Positions 25,683 to 37,743 of a DNA stretch of 64,000 bases are shown in pieces (the first letter of the stretch is position 1; the number at the start of each line of letters is the position of its first letter). The stretch is from Micropterus salmoides. Lineage: Eukaryota > Chordata > Actinopteri > Centrarchiformes > Centrarchidae. The stretch covers positions 35,365,942-35,429,941 of the forward strand of contig NW_024042261.1 in the NCBI RefSeq assembly GCF_014851395.1, written 5' to 3'. A program made the position numbers and the translations under genes. The notes below the pieces were generated by a model. The model was not told the origin of the DNA, searched no databases, and worked only from the letters and a program-made list of their open reading frames with translations.

Positions 25683-25850
25683 CCATTGCTACTACGATCA
25701 TGACTACTACTATTATACTACTACTACTATTATTATTTCCACAGTTATCACTACTACAGCTGCATCGGTTTATAGGTCTTCTGCCACTGAGACTACTAGT
25801 ATTGCAGGAGCTGCTGCTACTACTACAGCTAGAACAACATGTACTGTCAG
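25683..25850. repeat. Imperfect (ACT)n-type trinucleotide repeat
   Basis: Irregular runs of ACT/CTA/TAT and GCT triplets, best at 25690-25738 and 25808-25832. It yields a Leu-rich plus frame and a Ser-rich minus frame, both explained by the repeat. Confidence 0.8.
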
Positions 25851-28800
25851 CGACTACCACTTGTACTAAAGACTTATACTGTACTGACACTGACGGAGAT
25901 CAGGGTGGAGTATGGACAAGACTGCAGTTTCCATTACCAGATACTAGCAGCAATTTAAAATGTGCTGAAATGTAAAGAACGTGGACCCATCATGGTTAAG
26001 TTTGACCCTGTGAGAGTTATATTTTTAGAAAGTTATGTTTCTGGTTGTTATTCTACAGGCAATTAAACACACACTTGTCTTTTAGGGCAACACAACCTAA
26101 TCTGTTTTAAGTATCAGTAAATCTGTCAAATTATTTTATGTCTATACAATGTCAGAAAATAGTGAAAAACACCATCATTGCTTTCCAAAGCCCGAGGTGT
26201 TGTCTTATTTTATTTTTTTTGTATCGTCTGACCAACATTTCAAAAACTTACAAAGACAGAAGCAGCAACTCTTCACTTTCAAGAGGTTGGATCCAGAGAA
26301 TATTTTACCTTTTTGCCTGAATGAGCAGAAATAAAAATGTATTTTTTGCTGTCAGGCAACTTAATAATCATTCAACTATACTAACTACACCCATTTGTAA
26401 TACAACTAATGCTCACTGGTATTATCATAACAACTATATATGATAAACACTGCAAGACTACACAACAAGCTACTATGAAAGTCTTAAAAAATAACAATAG
26501 AACAATAGAAAACTAGTTGTGTTAACAGCATAACGTGAATAAGACACAAACTCTTTAATCCTAATGCTGTTTCATCACATCTCATCTTTTTTCTCTCAAC
26601 TACTTAACACCTTTCACCATCTGTCCAAGTACAGTTTAATCCTTCCTTCCTTCACCAGAGAAAAACCCTCAGGATGTGTGTGTGTGCGTCTCAGGTCAGG
26701 TAGGTTTCTATTGTCCAGGTGGTCTCTCAGCTGGTGTCGTGTTCATCAGGATGTTGTACCTCCATGCACCGCTCACCCTCACACTATCGGGTCACAGCCC
26801 ACACGCAAACACACACATCCAGAGCAGCAAAACACACCCACACATTTCTGCCAGGAAACACACATTCGTGAAAAGTCCTTCCTCAGCAGATTTATCATGC
26901 ATTCAAACTTCCCTCATCTAATCAACATCTTCGCCTCAAACCTTTAATATTATACAGCATTTCTGTATAATTAAAGCAGCTGAGTGTGAATATTTTAGTA
27001 TGCTTCAAGAAGAAAGAAGAACAAAAGCAAACAATCGGAAGGGCTGCCACTTCCAACAACTTGCAAACACACCTGACCTCAACTGCTCCCCCTCAGAGCT
27101 AAAAGCATTACCAATAAATTACAATATTCAAACATCTCATTGGTTAAATGATTAATACATTAGTTTGGAAATAAAGACAGTGATAAATAATCCATCTGTT
27201 TACTCTCCTTTCCTCCTTGTTTATTTTTCCATACTGTACATGTCTGCACAGGAGCCATTTGCGGTCTGGAAGTGCAAATGGACCTGTGGCATACATTGTG
27301 TGTGTATGTAGCACCTACTAATGGGACCGAATATACAGTCTATGTGTGTTCAATGGAATCTGGAGGTTATAAATCTTGCAATCGATCCTGTGCTGCAATT
27401 GCAATGCAGAAAATCCAATGGTGGAAGTAGCTATACAGTATCTGTGCTAAGAATAAACTAAACTGGATGATGGGAATGGAAAATGAAAAACCATAAGTGC
27501 ATGAATCCATGCATCTGAACAGGGGCAACGGCCGTTATAAGCAAATATGAGATTGTTGCAATGCAGCATGAGCAGGTACACTAATCTGAATTTTAATATC
27601 AGTACGATGTCAACAGTTCTTGCTGGTTTAATCTTGATGAATATTTAACTTATGTGGTACACTATGAGATATAAGGCAAACTGAAAAGGTAGATTTAATA
27701 CTAAAACTAAGTATCCATCTCCTGAGGTTACTGTGACACAGTACAAAGATTATTGAAATCCTGCCAATCGAGGCAAAGTTTGGTTACAGTGAAAGTTGCT
27801 CACCAGCTGCATATGCCCAAAAAGTTCTTCTTCAGGGTTTCATACCATAAAACTTTTTTATTTGCTAAAATCACTGAATTGACCCTGCCTAAATTTGGGA
27901 CAGGCGTCCTTATAGGACAAAAGTGAAATAGGCTACTATGAAAGAGTTTATTTATTTCAAACAGAACATTACTTGTATAAAAATTATCAAATAATATCAA
28001 ATACACGTCATTCATTTGTTCTAGCGGATGGCTTATGCGCTTTTATTTTGTAGGCAGCAACGTAATGAAAACAACACGGTGCAGGATGAGAGAAGTGTGG
28101 CAGAAGTTAGCAGGACAGGATTCACAACTTGGATTAATTTTATGAAAAGCTGCTTTTATTTTTTCCATCGGTGGACCCTTACAGACTAAAGAACTATAAA
28201 TAATCAAGAAAAGGACACATTTGGATTTAAGGAGTGCTTCAAAGGTAACGAAAGTCGGCACTTTTTTTTCCTTTTCATCTCTTGTACCATGCAGGTTTCA
28301 CCGGTAAATCTATAAGAATTAGACTTTGGGGCTTAATGTTTCCGTTAAATGAACCAAACGATTGAATTGTGGAGAATCTAACCGATCTAACAATGTGTAG
28401 CATGTCCATACTGACATATTGATCATACGCTTAAAAAATAATATTTGTATTAATGATCTAAGCAGCTTAGAAGCAGCTAAAGCGGGCGACCCTGTGGCGT
28501 TCAAGAGGTTTTATACATCCAAAGAACTTCTATAAAAACCAGACCAGGCGTTTAATCGAGGCTGGTGTTTATTTGTCAAAATGTGTTCCCACACCAGGAA
28601 GGGTTAGGTGGCTATTTGGGACTCTTAATTGAAGAATTACGGTATTTATGAGCTGTTTGACATCCCACCCCCACCCCACATGGCACAACAGTGACAATAT
28701 GACTGTTCCAAGTCAAAGAAAGACAAAAGAAATTTCTGCTGAGGTAAATGAATTGTACTTTCAGAATCTCGATCAGCCAATCAAAGCCACTGTTGCTAGT

Positions 28801-29450
28801 GAGGACCTCCAATTTGGCCACCAGGGGATTTATGTCACCCTCTACAGGGTTTTATGAATCATTGCCGCAAATCCTCTGTTCTAAATGCAACTCATCAGCC
28901 AAGTTGACTCAGCTGGGGTTTAAGTGTTTTCTTCTGACTGGCAGAGCTGAACGCAGGTGACTGATTCATACCAACTTATTCCCGCATGACTACGTGGCAC
29001 CAACATACAGGGAGACAATGCAGCACCAGGCTGTGTCGCAGCAGTGAACAACAGAGGCTGCATCTATTTCTTAACTCTATTATTGATATGCAGACAGCAG
29101 TCTCAGTGGTGTGTTAGCTGAGTTACCTGGTGGGTAGCTGTCAGAAGGAAGCACAGCCCTAAGCATAAGCCCACGGTTCTCAACCAACAATTTCAAATTG
29201 CTAAAAGGTTCTCCCCACTCAGCAGCACACGAGCTGAGAAACCAACTTTATTATCAGCAGTTCTACCTTGAGAAACGTGAAACTAGCAACAACAGGAACT
29301 ATTATTTTACATCTCTATGTGTGCTCCCTTTCCCCCTGCTCTCTCTCTCTCGCCGTCCCCACTGACTCTGATTAGCATGACTGCTTGTTTTGGAAAAAGA
29401 GGGTCAAGGTTGCACACTGCTGTAGCATTCAAATATATGAATGTAGTGAT

Positions 29451-29452
<2 letters not shown>
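25851..29452. other. No gene recognised; one interspersed-repeat fragment
   Basis: AT-rich DNA. The frame at 26564-26947 is Ser/His/Thr-rich from CA-rich sequence. A possible repeat fragment at 28535-28645 is listed separately. Confidence 0.5.
28535..28645. repeat. Possible fragment of a fish interspersed repeat
   Basis: Contains CCAGACCAGGCGTTTAATCG and, about 90 bp on, GAAGAATTACGGTATTTATG. I recognise the recurrent 'GGCGTTTA...TTTATTTG' phrasing from a common fish repeat. The family is not identified. Confidence 0.3.

Positions 29453-29522
<70 letters not shown>
29453..29522. repeat. (CA)n microsatellite, longest in window
   Basis: About 35 uninterrupted CA units. All long overlapping frames on both strands here (29307-29731) are produced by this repeat. 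Confidence 0.97.
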
Positions 29523-29524
<2 letters not shown>

Positions 29525-30855
29525 ATTTCTGTAAGAAGTTTTGAGAAGTCTGGACAGATAATAGATAAAGGGATGATGCACTGCACAAAGACACTGTGCT
29601 GAAAACAATATTTGGGAGAGGTGCAGGGTAAGAAGCAAACAGCCACTGTGGATAAAGGAAGCTCTCAACACTCCAAGCCAAATAAGGAAGATGTATTCAA
29701 AAAACAAATGGATGACTTTTTGATTATGCAACCTTTATCAGATACAGTATCAGATAAAGGCATTTTCCATATTTGGCCATGAGAGAGTGTCAGGCCTTTC
29801 CATTAACATGTGAAAATAAGATTTTGCACCGTTATTACCTCTTCCCTTAAAGGAAACAAAGTTGGAGAGGACATAAAGCTGGACAACTTATTTACTACAA
29901 AACATTAGGGAAGATCTGAAGTAAGGAAGCCTGTACTGCTCCAACAAACTTCAACAATTTTCATACTGTTAATCACACACTGTGACAGGCTTCACCTACG
30001 CAGACCCCCTCTACCTGCAAATAATTCGAAGCGTTTGATTTAATATAAATGAACACCAGCTGAGTTCAGTGCGTCAGGATGAGTCAGACTTTGTCAGGGA
30101 GAAAAGAGAGGCAACTTCACTTTAAAATGCTTTCATGCTTTTCATAGAGTTCATTGTAGTTTATTGTTCCACATGGAAATCATACCCAGCTGCATAAATA
30201 AAAAAGTATTTGAAATGGGATAACAAGGCTCTTGAAATTGTGTGGTTGAAACGTTAATTAGAGTAAAAGACCTCCACACTGCAGCCCACACCGGGCTCCA
30301 TCAAAGAACCGGAGAGCATTGACTAAGGGTAATAACCAAGAAAAGTGCTTCTTTGAACAATGTCTTTGAAAACTATAAAAAAGGTCATTTCAAATAATGT
30401 CTGACTTCTGCAGTGACAAAAAACAAAAAACCATTACAGAGTCACTGACGAAACGCAGGTAGGTGGTCCAACATGACAGCAAGTGTTATTGTGAGAACTT
30501 CTATATTATGTAAAACTATGTCCTTCACACTAATTCCTTGTTCCAGTTTCATACTACATCCTATTCTGAACAGGATTCAGTCTGTAGTGCATTCACAAAA
30601 GGACCAGATTAGGGTTATGTTTAGAGTGAGTTGGTGATGGATATTTTTTTGACCCATGCACAATTGCAAAAACTTGCACTGGGCAGTATAAATCATCTCA
30701 AACAATATTTGCAGTGACAAAAAATAACATTAAGTTATTGAGTCTTTTTGGAAGCAGCTTTACAAAGTTGTATGCATATGCTGTTTATGCAGTAATTTCC
30801 TGTGTAAACAGCCAAGAAAGAAAATGTGGAAAACCAAAAGAAAAATAACTATTTT
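29523..30855. other. No gene recognised
   Basis: AT-rich DNA without recognisable coding, RNA or transposon features. Confidence 0.5.
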
Positions 30856-31415
30856 ATTTATTTATTTATTAGTTTATTTGATAGGGACAGTGTACATTAA
30901 TTAACATTGCTGCAAATGCACCAGAATTAGCCAAAAGTCTATTTTTCATCCGTTGTCCCTTGGGACAAAGGGTGCATACTGGACAGCTTTTTTAAGCACA
31001 GCTTAAATTTCCCTTTTGTGGCAGCTGGTGGGATGGAGAGATTTAGACTCATGAACACTATACTTGGCACTTTGGATTTGTCACTTCCAGTGGGCGGAGA
31101 AGATTACCAGCCTCAGGGACACTAGAATTTAATTTTGGTAAATTTGAGTCAACAGCATCTCAATCACAGGTGACTGGACACTCAAGTGAAGCTGCACCAC
31201 TGCTGCCATTTTGAAGACTGAGTACGTTTTTTGAGAGAAATGTCAATTTTGGCTGTTTTAAAGAGAGTAAAAAGGTGGTAAATATCATCCTGAACCATCA
31301 TATATAGTAACAGAGGCTTAACGCTGAGCTGTACATGCTCCTACAAGGGACAACATATATTCTGTGAATATTCTATGTTTATTTGTCCCTGCCAAATCAA
31401 ACATAAATAATAAAC
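30856..31415. mobile_element. Interspersed repeat with diverged inverted ends (MITE-like)
   Basis: The left end (about 30856-30890) runs through TTTATTTATTAG, then TTTATTTGATAGGGACAGTG. The right end (about 31381-31415) is its diverged reverse complement, with TTGTCCCTGCCAAATCAAAC then ATAAATAATAAA. I recognise the left end, with AATGCACCAGAATTAGCC just inside, as part of an abundant teleost repeat. There is no coding frame in about 560 bp. The class is uncertain. Confidence 0.45.
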
Positions 31416-34072
31416 ACTGAGATATGGGAAATTATATATGTTTTCTTAATTAAAATATTTGTTTTGTGGAGTTCAGGGACAATCACCACTTTTTAAATTG
31501 TGACTGACACCACACACACTAACACGGTCTCTCTAATAGCTCCAAAATCAAAACAGTAAAATTCGATAAACTCTCATCCAACGTCCCCTGCCAGACAGAT
31601 GGCTGCTGCTCTGATGTATGAGTCAGGTTCAATTTTCAAATTCCAGACAGACACACACTGCCAACATCCTTGCGACTGCACCGCTTGATAATCAGAGTCA
31701 GAATAATTAACAGTGTCATTTATTGAGCCTTTAAACTCCGTGCTGCGAAGTCTTTAATCCCACGGCCTGATGGCTGAAAACTATGACACACTGGGTGTGT
31801 TTGAGAAACAGAGTGTTTGTGTTCATTATGTTCATTAAGTTTTGAGAATACAGATTCTTGTTCAGTGTGTTGTGCATGTGTGTGTGTGTGGGTTCCTGTT
31901 GTAATTCTGACAGGTTACCAGCTGGTCGTCCTGGTCTTTCACAACAGTTACCCAGCAGCTAATGAGACACTCACAGCAACACCTGCAGGAGCTCACAGCA
32001 TGGGATCAATCACACACATGCATTCAGATATATGAATATAAGCCTGCATAGACATTAATGTAGCCCTCCATGTATACACAACTAAAAACTATCTCCTTTT
32101 CAAAAGCACATTATGTCTTCTTGTAAGCCTTTTGTTTTTACTCTGATGACTCGACACTGCATTGTTTACCTGTTCTTGTTTGATGAATCATCCCGCATTT
32201 ACATAGCTGCTCACTATGTGAGAACAATGTTGTTCAAATGCATTGAGATGACTCATTTTTGTGCATTTAAAGAAAAACACAGAATTTCAGAGCATTTCAA
32301 GAAAGCATTTTGGCAGACTGACCACATTCAGATCACAACGGAAAACTTTCAGTGTGTGTGCAGAAAGAGTATGTTCCACAATCTAAGAGGCCCCAACAGC
32401 AAAGGCATGATCAGATCACCTCAGAGATGTGGATGAGACTTGAGCGATTTAAAGGTCTGGGTTTTAACGTGGAACCAGCCAACTGAAAACCTTCAAAACA
32501 AACAGTAAGATTTTAAAATCAATTGCGATGCCAGCACAGCAGTGATGTGGTGTCTCTTTTTGATGCAGCTGAAACCTCAGGCAGCAGCATTTTGAGGGTG
32601 CAGAATAATGAGTAATATCATGACATAAGACACTACAGTGGTCTCTGCAATAGGAAATGAAGCTGTGGTGATGTAACGGAAGCCAGCGAGGCTATGCAGT
32701 GAGTAAACCTCATTCCCCGACGCCTCAAGAGACTCACTAGTGACCGATGCTTGAGCCCATGGGATTTATCCTCATTAGCACGTCCGCCAAGGTTGCTGGT
32801 TCGAGGAAGGACCGTGCAGACACACACAAAGCTAATGTGGTATGGACTACAAAATGCAGAATCCTGAAAAGCTCTTTCTGCCGCATGAATCAACTTTGAT
32901 TGGAACAAATGGGGTGCCATGTTGGAAGACTCCAGATCTCTTGATAGGTCCATGCTTCCTATCCTCCACACTTGTCTGCTTTCACCTCCTCTCCTCTCCT
33001 CTATCCACAGTGAAGGTCTTACATATGGTCTGCTGCTGATAAAGCAGAGCCGTGGGAGGCAGCCAACTTGGCTGCAGTCAGCGCAAAAGAATAAGAATAA
33101 ATGGAGTGATAAAATGACCCGACAGAGGCCTTTACTGCAGAGTGAATATAGAGATGGATGGCTACCGCAGTGGAGTGAGAAGTGCAAAAGAAAAATTATG
33201 TTGTCCTATAACCGTTAGGTCAGAGGTCTGATTCCTGCGGTTACAAGTCCACTCAGTCTTTTCTCACCTTTCCACACATTTGCCTGTAACTGGTGATGAG
33301 AAACTAAAGTTAGCCTTCCATTTCTTTACCTCTCTCCACCGCCTCTCCTTCCATCACATCTGCTGACAGCTGAGACAGCAGCAGTTAAATCTCTTAATTG
33401 ATCTCATTTTCATTGTATTCCCCCTCACTAAATAAAACACCCCTATTGCACTGGCACTTAGCCCACATAGAAATTAAGCAATGAATTCTCCTCACACTCA
33501 ACAGCAGCCCGCTGGCTCTGATGCAGACAGAAAAGAGTTGACAAAACAGGTTTTTCTGCTGGGGCCCAGAGAATGAGGTCCAAATCTTCACTTAAACAGA
33601 ATAATGACCTTTTTCACAGAGGACAGGAGACTGGAGATTAAGTGATGAATGGATGACGACAAAGTGGGGAGGAATTAGAAGACAGACCAAAGGATACATT
33701 GGGATTAACCTGGATTGGAGGTCCCTCACAGTGAGTGGATAAAGAAAAGAAAGGATTCGTACAGGCCATCCAATTTCATTAAGAACATTTTAAATCTGAG
33801 GGAGAATTAACAGTTAACAATTTCGCCACAATAGCAGCTGCAGTTTGTATCCAGAATGAGGCATCATCCATATGAAAAACACAGTGCTTGGCACGCAACC
33901 ATTTAACAAATGGATGCATTTGTCAAGGACTGTATACACCTTGAGGCCTCCACAGACAAAATGAGAGCAATTACAAAATCTAGACTACAGGCTGTTTTTC
34001 TGCTCCAGTTCATCAAAAACAAAATGCATGTACGGTACCCAAGCATAGTTCAAACACTCAGACAGAAGGGAT
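31416..34072. other. No gene recognised
   Basis: The longest frame (32633-33187, minus strand, 184 codons) is Ser/Leu/Cys-rich, has no recognisable domain and overlaps frames on the plus strand. A short TAAT-rich, slightly GC-richer patch lies near 31685-31775. No transposon end seen. Confidence 0.5.
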
Positions 34073-35420
34073 TATTAGGGCCCGAGCACGAACCGTGTGA
34101 GGTCCCTATTGAAACTGAAGGGATTTTCTTTCTTTCTTTTTTCAGCAAAGTAACGTTAATTTTGGGGGCCTAAACATACTCGAAAACTCACCAAACTTTC
34201 ACATAATTCAGGCGTGGCAAAAATTTTCGTATTTTATGGGTTTCGCGCATGGGCGTGGCAAAATGGCTCGCTAGCACCCCCTACAGAGCAGACAAAGTTT
34301 CACCTACGTGTACGAAATTTCTGTGGTACGTGTATCATGTCCAGACGCACAAAAAAAAACTCTTGGAGCTGTTGCCTAAACCAAATTAGTCCAATTGACT
34401 TCAAACAGCAGGAAGTTGTTATAACTTCAGTATACATGCTCACATCTGCACCAAATTTTACATGTATAATAAGAGTCCCGTCCTGAACACATCCATATGC
34501 CAATCTGTACTCATATACACTCAAAGTCATAGCGCGAACCTGCTGGCTACAGGAAATGACACGTTTTATGTTGTAATGTAGGCTACTACTCATAGCAGGT
34601 TGGACATATGAACTTCAAAACTGTCCTAGAAAACCCATAACGCATTGATGAAGCCATTTCTTAAAAATTGTGAGTTTGCAGTTAACGGCATGGCGGTGGC
34701 GTGATGAAGTTCAAGTCTTTGCCATAACAAAGGAAGTTGTTGTAACTTGACTGTACATTCTCAGATTTGTACCAAATTTTACATGTTTAATAAGAGTTCT
34801 GCCCTGAACACAAGTATATGCCAACATTCATCTATAGTCATAACGCCACCTACGGGCAACAGGAACTGACCTTCAACGAAGCAGCCCCCGCAGCAGGTTT
34901 CAACTATAGATACAAAATTTCTGTGACACATGTATCATGTCCAGACATCAGCCAACAGGAAGTCAGCAATTTTGAATTTTATGGTAATTATTGGATGATT
35001 TTCGCTGTCTCATCTAATCCCTCTGATTATTAAAAGTTGTACAAACGGTGAGTTTTTGTGAAACGGCGTGCCCGTGGCGTGGCATCCAAAATTGATGATT
35101 CACCATGAAAGAGGAAGTTGTGGTAACTTCAGTGTACATGCTCACATCTGCACCAAACTTTACGTGCTTGATAACAGTCACGCCCCAAACACATCTACAT
35201 GCCAATATTCAGTTATAGTCATAGTGCCAACTGCTATGTAGCACCACAAAGGGGACACAGGAATTGATGATTTGTGAAGCAGATGATTTGGATGATTTGT
35301 GAAGCGTCCAAAACGAATGGCAGCCGCACCAGCAGAGCTCTAGGATCTGCAACGCGGCCGCCTCACAGCTCGACACGTTACACGTGCGAGGGCCCACCCA
35401 ACGCTGCTTGCAGCTTTAAT
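34073..35420 (+). mobile_element. Abundant fish interspersed repeat with three internal repeat units
   Basis: Starts TATTAGGGCCCGAGCAC and ends GTGCGAGGGCCC followed by GCTGCTTGCAGCTTTAATTT. The outer GGGCCCGAGCAC and GTGCGAGGGCCC are near inverted. I recognise this as a very common teleost repeat often found in transcripts. A unit of about 120 bp starting GGAAGTTGT (G/T)GTAACTT... and running through CACATCTGCACCAAA to ACATGCCAAT occurs three times, starting near 34411, 34732 and 35112. CGTGGC-rich sequence recurs between units. There is no transposase. Chance frames across it (for example 34214-34486 and 34300-34593) are not genes. Confidence 0.7.
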
Positions 35421-35756
35421 TTTAAATTGTACTCCCTACATACTGTACCTATAAATACTAGTAATGTGTGTTGCTTCACACCTGTATGGGCTGGGGCTAT
35501 GTGGCGGCTGAAAGACCAGCGTCTGTGTGTGCAAAGCTGGCCAAGACTGAAAAGATAGGCCTAATTAAAAATAATGAGATGCGTATGAGTTGACCTTCTA
35601 GCAGCCATGTCAACTACTGATATCACCACTGTGTTTACCAGAGAAACAAATATTTACCTGCAACTGCTGACAGAAATTTGAGAAGAAACAATTGCTCCAT
35701 CACGCGTTCACTAGGCTGTCTTAATGTCTAATTTATGTCTAACTTAAATTGCTTAT
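35421..35756. other. No gene recognised
   Basis: Spacer between the interspersed repeat and the MITE. Nothing recognised. Confidence 0.5.
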
Positions 35757-35956
35757 TTAAAGGTTCAGTGTGTACATTTTAGTGACATCTAGTGGTGTAG
35801 GTTGCAAATTGCAACCAGTGGCTTATGGTGCATTCACATGCTCTTTGGATGGTCCCATTTCCCGTGCTGTGAAGTCGTTCTTCCGACTTCAGTGTGTGTT
35901 CATGTGCTCTTAAGTTGGAATGTGGAAACAACATGGATGCTGCTCAGATGTGTTGG

Positions 35957-36125
35957 TGTTACGATCCCCTGTTGGTCTAGGCCATAAGCATATAGTCACA
36001 ACTGGTATAGATCTTAAAAAGGTAACTTTTATTGGTAACACAGAGATGCAGACAGGTAACAATAAACAAAAGGAGGGTGGATGAGGGTGCTGCGAAAATA
36101 ACAAACCAAGTTAAAATAAAAAGGC
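35957..36125 (-). repeat. Partial gypsy LTR / 3' end
   Basis: On the minus strand it contains CCAATAAAAG and ends ATCGTAACA, consistent with a gypsy 3' LTR ending in CA. The inner limit is a guess, because the sequence simply follows the truncated RNase H. Confidence 0.45.
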
Positions 36126-36129
36126 AGCC

Positions 36130-37596
36130 GTATCTCCAGATTGTATTCTTGTACAATCAACGGCCACCTCATGAGCCTCTGGTTATGGTTGTACATACGG
36201 GCTAAGAACACAAGTGGGTTGTGGTCTGTGTAAACTACCACGGGCAGAGAGGTGGAACCAACATAGACCTCAAAATGCTGTAAGGCCAACAACAAAGCAA
36301 GGGTCTCTTTTTCGATGGTTGAATAGTTAAGTTGATGGCGGTTATACTTGTTTGAGAAGTAACATACAGGATGATCTATACCCTCTACATCTTCCTGCAA
36401 AAGCATGGCACCAGCTCCCTCGGCACTGACATCCACCTCCAGCTTGAACGACTTGGACAAGTCGAGGGCAGCCAGGACGGGAGAGTGGCAGAGGAGAGAC
36501 TTAGCACTATCGAACACGACATTCTGGGGACCACACAAAGTCTACTTTAGGGCTAAGTAACCTAGTTAACGGTTCGACCACGGATGAGAAGTTCCTACGA
36601 AAAGCTCGGTAGTAACCAGCCAGGCCGAGGAACGAGCGCAACGATTTACGAGTGGCTGGAACTGGACTCGAGGCAATAGCTTCCACTTTTGCCTCTACTC
36701 TTTCTCACTGAAAGTTCTCTACGAACTTGACCTAGACCGACTTGACGGCCTAGATAGGTCAAAGTGGCCTTCCCAAACTCACACTTAGCGAGATTTATGG
36801 TAAGGTCGGCTTGAGCAAGGCGAGAAAACACTTCGGAGAGGGTGGACATGTGACTCTCCCACGTATCTGAGTAGACAATGAGATCGTCTAGGTAAGCATT
36901 ACAAGTTTTAACACCGGCTAACACTGTGTTAACTAACCTCTGGACAGTAGCTGGAGCGTTACACATTCCAAAGGGCATTACAGTGTACTGTAAAAAGTCA
37001 TCGGGAGTCACAAAGGCTGCGACCTTAGAAGCACGCTCAGTAAGAGGGACCTGCCAGTATCCTTTTAAGAGATCTAGTTTGCTCACAAACACGGCAGTAC
37101 CGAGGGTATCAACGCAATCCTCCATCCGAGGTAAGGGATACGAATCACGCACTGTGACCGCATTAACTTTTCTAAAGTCGATGATAAATCTCGGTGAACC
37201 GTCAGCCTTGCTTTCTACAAGACATGGTGAACTCCACGGACTAGAGCTAGGCTTGGCAAGGCCATGCTGAAGGAGGTACTCTACTTCTCCTTTCATTACA
37301 TCACGCTTCATTACATTTGCGCGGTACGGGTGCTGCTTAATGGGTCGCGGGTTGGTAAGTTCGACATCATGTTTTAACACTTTGGTCCTACCTGGAACAT
37401 CACTGAACAAACTCGGAAACTGAGTAACTAAACCTATCACATCCTGCCTTTGAGCAGGGGATAGATGTGGTAAGCAGGTAGGCAACTCCTCAATCGTCTC
37501 TGAATTGGGGAGACGAGAACCTGGGTAGACGGGACAACGCGGCCGCAAATCGTTGACGTCTGGTACAGGCGTAGGGTCAGTCGCAACTGCGGTGTA
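36130..37596 (-). pseudogene. pol: Ty3/gypsy pol fragment: reverse transcriptase and RNase H, frameshifted
   Basis: The RT domain is open from about 37600 to 36700. It has the N-terminal block with HPYRAN and SSPWSSPCLV, the template-binding part with FRKVNAVTVRDSYPLPR, the catalytic-core region SKLDLLKGYWQVPL, TVMPFGMCNAPA at about 36950-36985 and the metal-binding motif YLDD at about 36882-36894. RT joins the connection domain (SLRSFLGLAGYYRAFRRNF, about 36565-36640) after a frameshift near 36700. A second frameshift near 36530 leads into RNase H with LEVDVSAEGAGAMLLQ, ETLALLLALQHFEVYV and VYTDHNPL. It would copy the retroelement RNA into DNA in an intact element. Catalytic motifs are still readable, so the copy is fairly young, but the two frameshifts and the missing integrase make it dead. 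Confidence 0.9.
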
Positions 37597-37743
37597 AGTA
37601 GATAGAAATGGCTCATTCTATGATAATAAAAACATAACGGTTCATTATGTAAGGTTTTTATACACCACTGAAAACATATTAATGTATATTATGTTGCATT
37701 TCTATCAATGGATCCTCCTAAATATTACACACTGAACCTTTAA

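Larger units (their letters stand above)
35957..37596 (-). mobile_element. Truncated Ty3/gypsy retrotransposon inside the MITE
   Basis: Minus-strand insertion made of a pol fragment (37596 down to about 36130) joined to an LTR tail (about 36125 down to 35957). The tail ends ...GGGGATCGTAACA on the minus strand, with AATAAA at about 36040 as a possible poly(A) signal. Gag, protease, integrase and the 5' LTR are absent. The sequence jumps from the end of RNase H straight into the LTR-like tail, so the rest of pol was lost. The right border with the MITE is near 37597, where MITE-type sequence resumes. Confidence 0.8.
35757..37743. mobile_element. MITE with perfect 18-bp inverted ends, interrupted by a gypsy fragment
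   Basis: Left end TTAAAGGTTCAGTGTGTA (35757-35774) and right end (37726-37743) are perfect reverse complements over 18 bp. The left side continues with GTGACATCTAGTGGTGTAGG, part of a repeat very common in teleosts. If the outer TTAA on each side is the target duplication, the ends would be AGGTTCAGTGTGTA and the family piggyBac-like, but a shorter TA duplication is also possible. Only about 200 bp of the left half and about 145 bp of the right half are MITE sequence. The middle is the gypsy element described separately. Confidence 0.75.

Noticed and set aside
25675..25975. Leu-rich plus frame and Ser-rich minus frame
   Set aside because: Explained by the imperfect trinucleotide repeat.
29307..29731. 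Several overlapping frames encoding poly-Cys/Val or poly-Thr/His
   Set aside because: Produced by the (CA)n microsatellite at 29453-29522.
32633..33187. 184-codon minus-strand open frame, the longest outside transposons
   Set aside because: Composition is Ser/Leu/Cys/Arg-rich with no motif, and overlapping plus-strand frames exist. There is no promoter, splice or conservation support visible.
34408..35226. CRISPR-like array (three spaced repeats)
   Set aside because: Units are about 120 bp and diverged, spaced over 300 bp inside a eukaryotic interspersed repeat.
34073..35420. Protein-coding gene across the repeat (frames of 70-97 codons)
   Set aside because: The frames follow repeated units of a non-coding interspersed repeat and are not in a consistent order or strand.
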